From NCBI GenBank assembly GCA_023390155.1, contig JAEWDJ010000474.1, positions 1 through 7,769 of the forward strand: a stretch of DNA of 7,769 bases, read 5' to 3'. Numbering within the stretch: position 1 is the stretch's first letter; each line of letters opens with the position of its first letter. The notes below the pieces were generated by a model. That model saw only the letters and a program-made list of their open reading frames with translations, was not told the origin of the DNA and did no database searches. Shown piece by piece: positions 7,283 to 7,769 of this stretch. The translations under genes and the position numbers were made by a program. The DNA is from Actinomycetes bacterium (GTDB lineage Bacteria > Actinomycetota > Actinomycetes > Actinomycetales > Microbacteriaceae).

Positions 7283-7769
7283 CCGCACCGTCGCAGGCCC
7301 CGACCGCATCGCCCAGGGGTCCGGCGCGCCCGCTGACCCGTCGCGGGCGGTGGACGGAGTGCGATCCGGCGATACCGCACGCGCGGCCTTCGTCCCGACC
7401 GGCAACCCGGCGACCGACTTCTCCGCCGCGCTGTTGAGTGCCTTCGTGCGGGCCGGCGTGCGGGATCTCGTGGTGAGTCCCGGGTCGCGGTCGCAGGCGC
7501 TCGCGCTGGTGGCTGCCGAGCTGGAGCACAGCGCGCGGGCGCGGCTGCACGTGCGGATCGACGAGCGCGTCGGCGGGTTCCTGGCGCTCGGGCTCGCCCG
7601 CGAGACGGGGGCGCCGGCGGTCGTCATCACGACGAGCGGGACCGCGACGGCGAACCTCCACCCGGCCGTGCTGGAGGCGCACGAGGCGGGGGTTCCGCTG
7701 ATCGTGCTGACCGCGGACCGGCCGGCCGAGCTGCGAGGCATCCGCTCCAATCAGACGACCCGGCAGGAC
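7275..7769 (+). CDS. menD: SEPHCHC synthase, ThDP-dependent (3' partial)
   Basis: The frame is open to the window end; 165 codons are visible, about a quarter to a third of a full MenD (~550-600 aa). MenD condenses isochorismate with 2-oxoglutarate using thiamine diphosphate, the first committed menaquinone step. Visible hallmarks of the N-terminal Pyr domain: NPATDFSAALL at 44-54, VSPGSRSQALAL at 67-78, RIDERVGGFLALG at 94-106 (E97 is the catalytic Glu activating ThDP), TTSGTATANLHPAVLEA at 119-135, and LTADRPAEL plus SNQTT towards the end. ATG 7275 gives ~40 residues before the conserved start, longer than usual. In-frame GTG codons at 7350 and 7359 are alternatives giving a more typical N-terminus. 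No clear Shine-Dalgarno precedes 7275, but the 8-bp overlap with the upstream stop suits translational coupling. Confidence 0.93.
   Translation, partial: MGDRTVAGPDRIAQGSGAPADPSRAVDGVRSGDTARAAFVPTGNPATDFSAALLSAFVRAGVRDLVVSPGSRSQALALVAAELEHSARARLHVRIDERVGGFLALGLARETGAPAVVITTSGTATANLHPAVLEAHEAGVPLIVLTADRPAELRGIRSNQTTRQD

Noticed and set aside
7303..7412. Possible frameshift in menD near its N-terminus
   Set aside because: The frame from ATG 7275 to the window end is continuous and all conserved segments fall in it; the odd composition is only at the N-terminal extension.
6896..7750. A 284-codon minus-strand open frame opposite the PLDc_N gene and menD
   Set aside because: Ser/Ala/Arg-rich shadow of coding sequence; the plus strand encodes unmistakable PLDc_N and MenD motifs.

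Overview
High-GC (roughly 70%) actinobacterial chromosome, most consistent with Microbacteriaceae (Microbacterium-like). This is inferred from base composition, the form of the Men enzymes, and start codons placed directly behind TANNNT-type -10 boxes; no species can be named. Coding density is very high. No RNA gene, insertion sequence, CRISPR array or phage gene was seen, and no gene-free stretch reaches 300 bases.

Region 1 (1-2104, + strand): the 3' part of a TPR-like protein gene with a long acidic tail, overlapping a complete HAD-IIA (NagD-like) sugar/glycerol-phosphate phosphatase gene. The pair matches the order of the mycobacterial Rv1691-Rv1692 pair.

Region 2 (2095-7769): most of a menaquinone (vitamin K2) biosynthesis cluster. 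menC is on the minus strand and overlaps the HAD gene tail to tail by 10 bp. Divergently from menC run menB, menE and menA on the plus strand. Next come two small membrane-protein genes, a DUF4229 protein (minus) and a PLDc_N-type protein (plus). The latter overlaps the start of menD, which runs off the window and lacks an ORF-ending stop here. In pathway order, MenD makes SEPHCHC from isochorismate, MenC makes o-succinylbenzoate (OSB), MenE makes OSB-CoA, MenB makes 1,4-dihydroxy-2-naphthoyl-CoA, and MenA prenylates 1,4-dihydroxy-2-naphthoate in the membrane. MenF, MenH, the DHNA-CoA thioesterase and MenG are not in the window.

Regulation: five starts (menC, menB, menA, DUF4229, PLDc_N) have a -10-like hexamer 6-7 nt upstream (10 nt if menA starts at ATG), which predicts leaderless mRNAs. 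Two divergent promoter pairs are packed so tightly that the two polymerases should interfere. Between menA and the DUF4229 gene lies a degenerate 43-47 bp tandem repeat that runs into the 3' end of the DUF4229 gene. I found no wholly new system. The most notable points are the promoter architecture, the repeat, and the two uncharacterised membrane proteins embedded among men genes.
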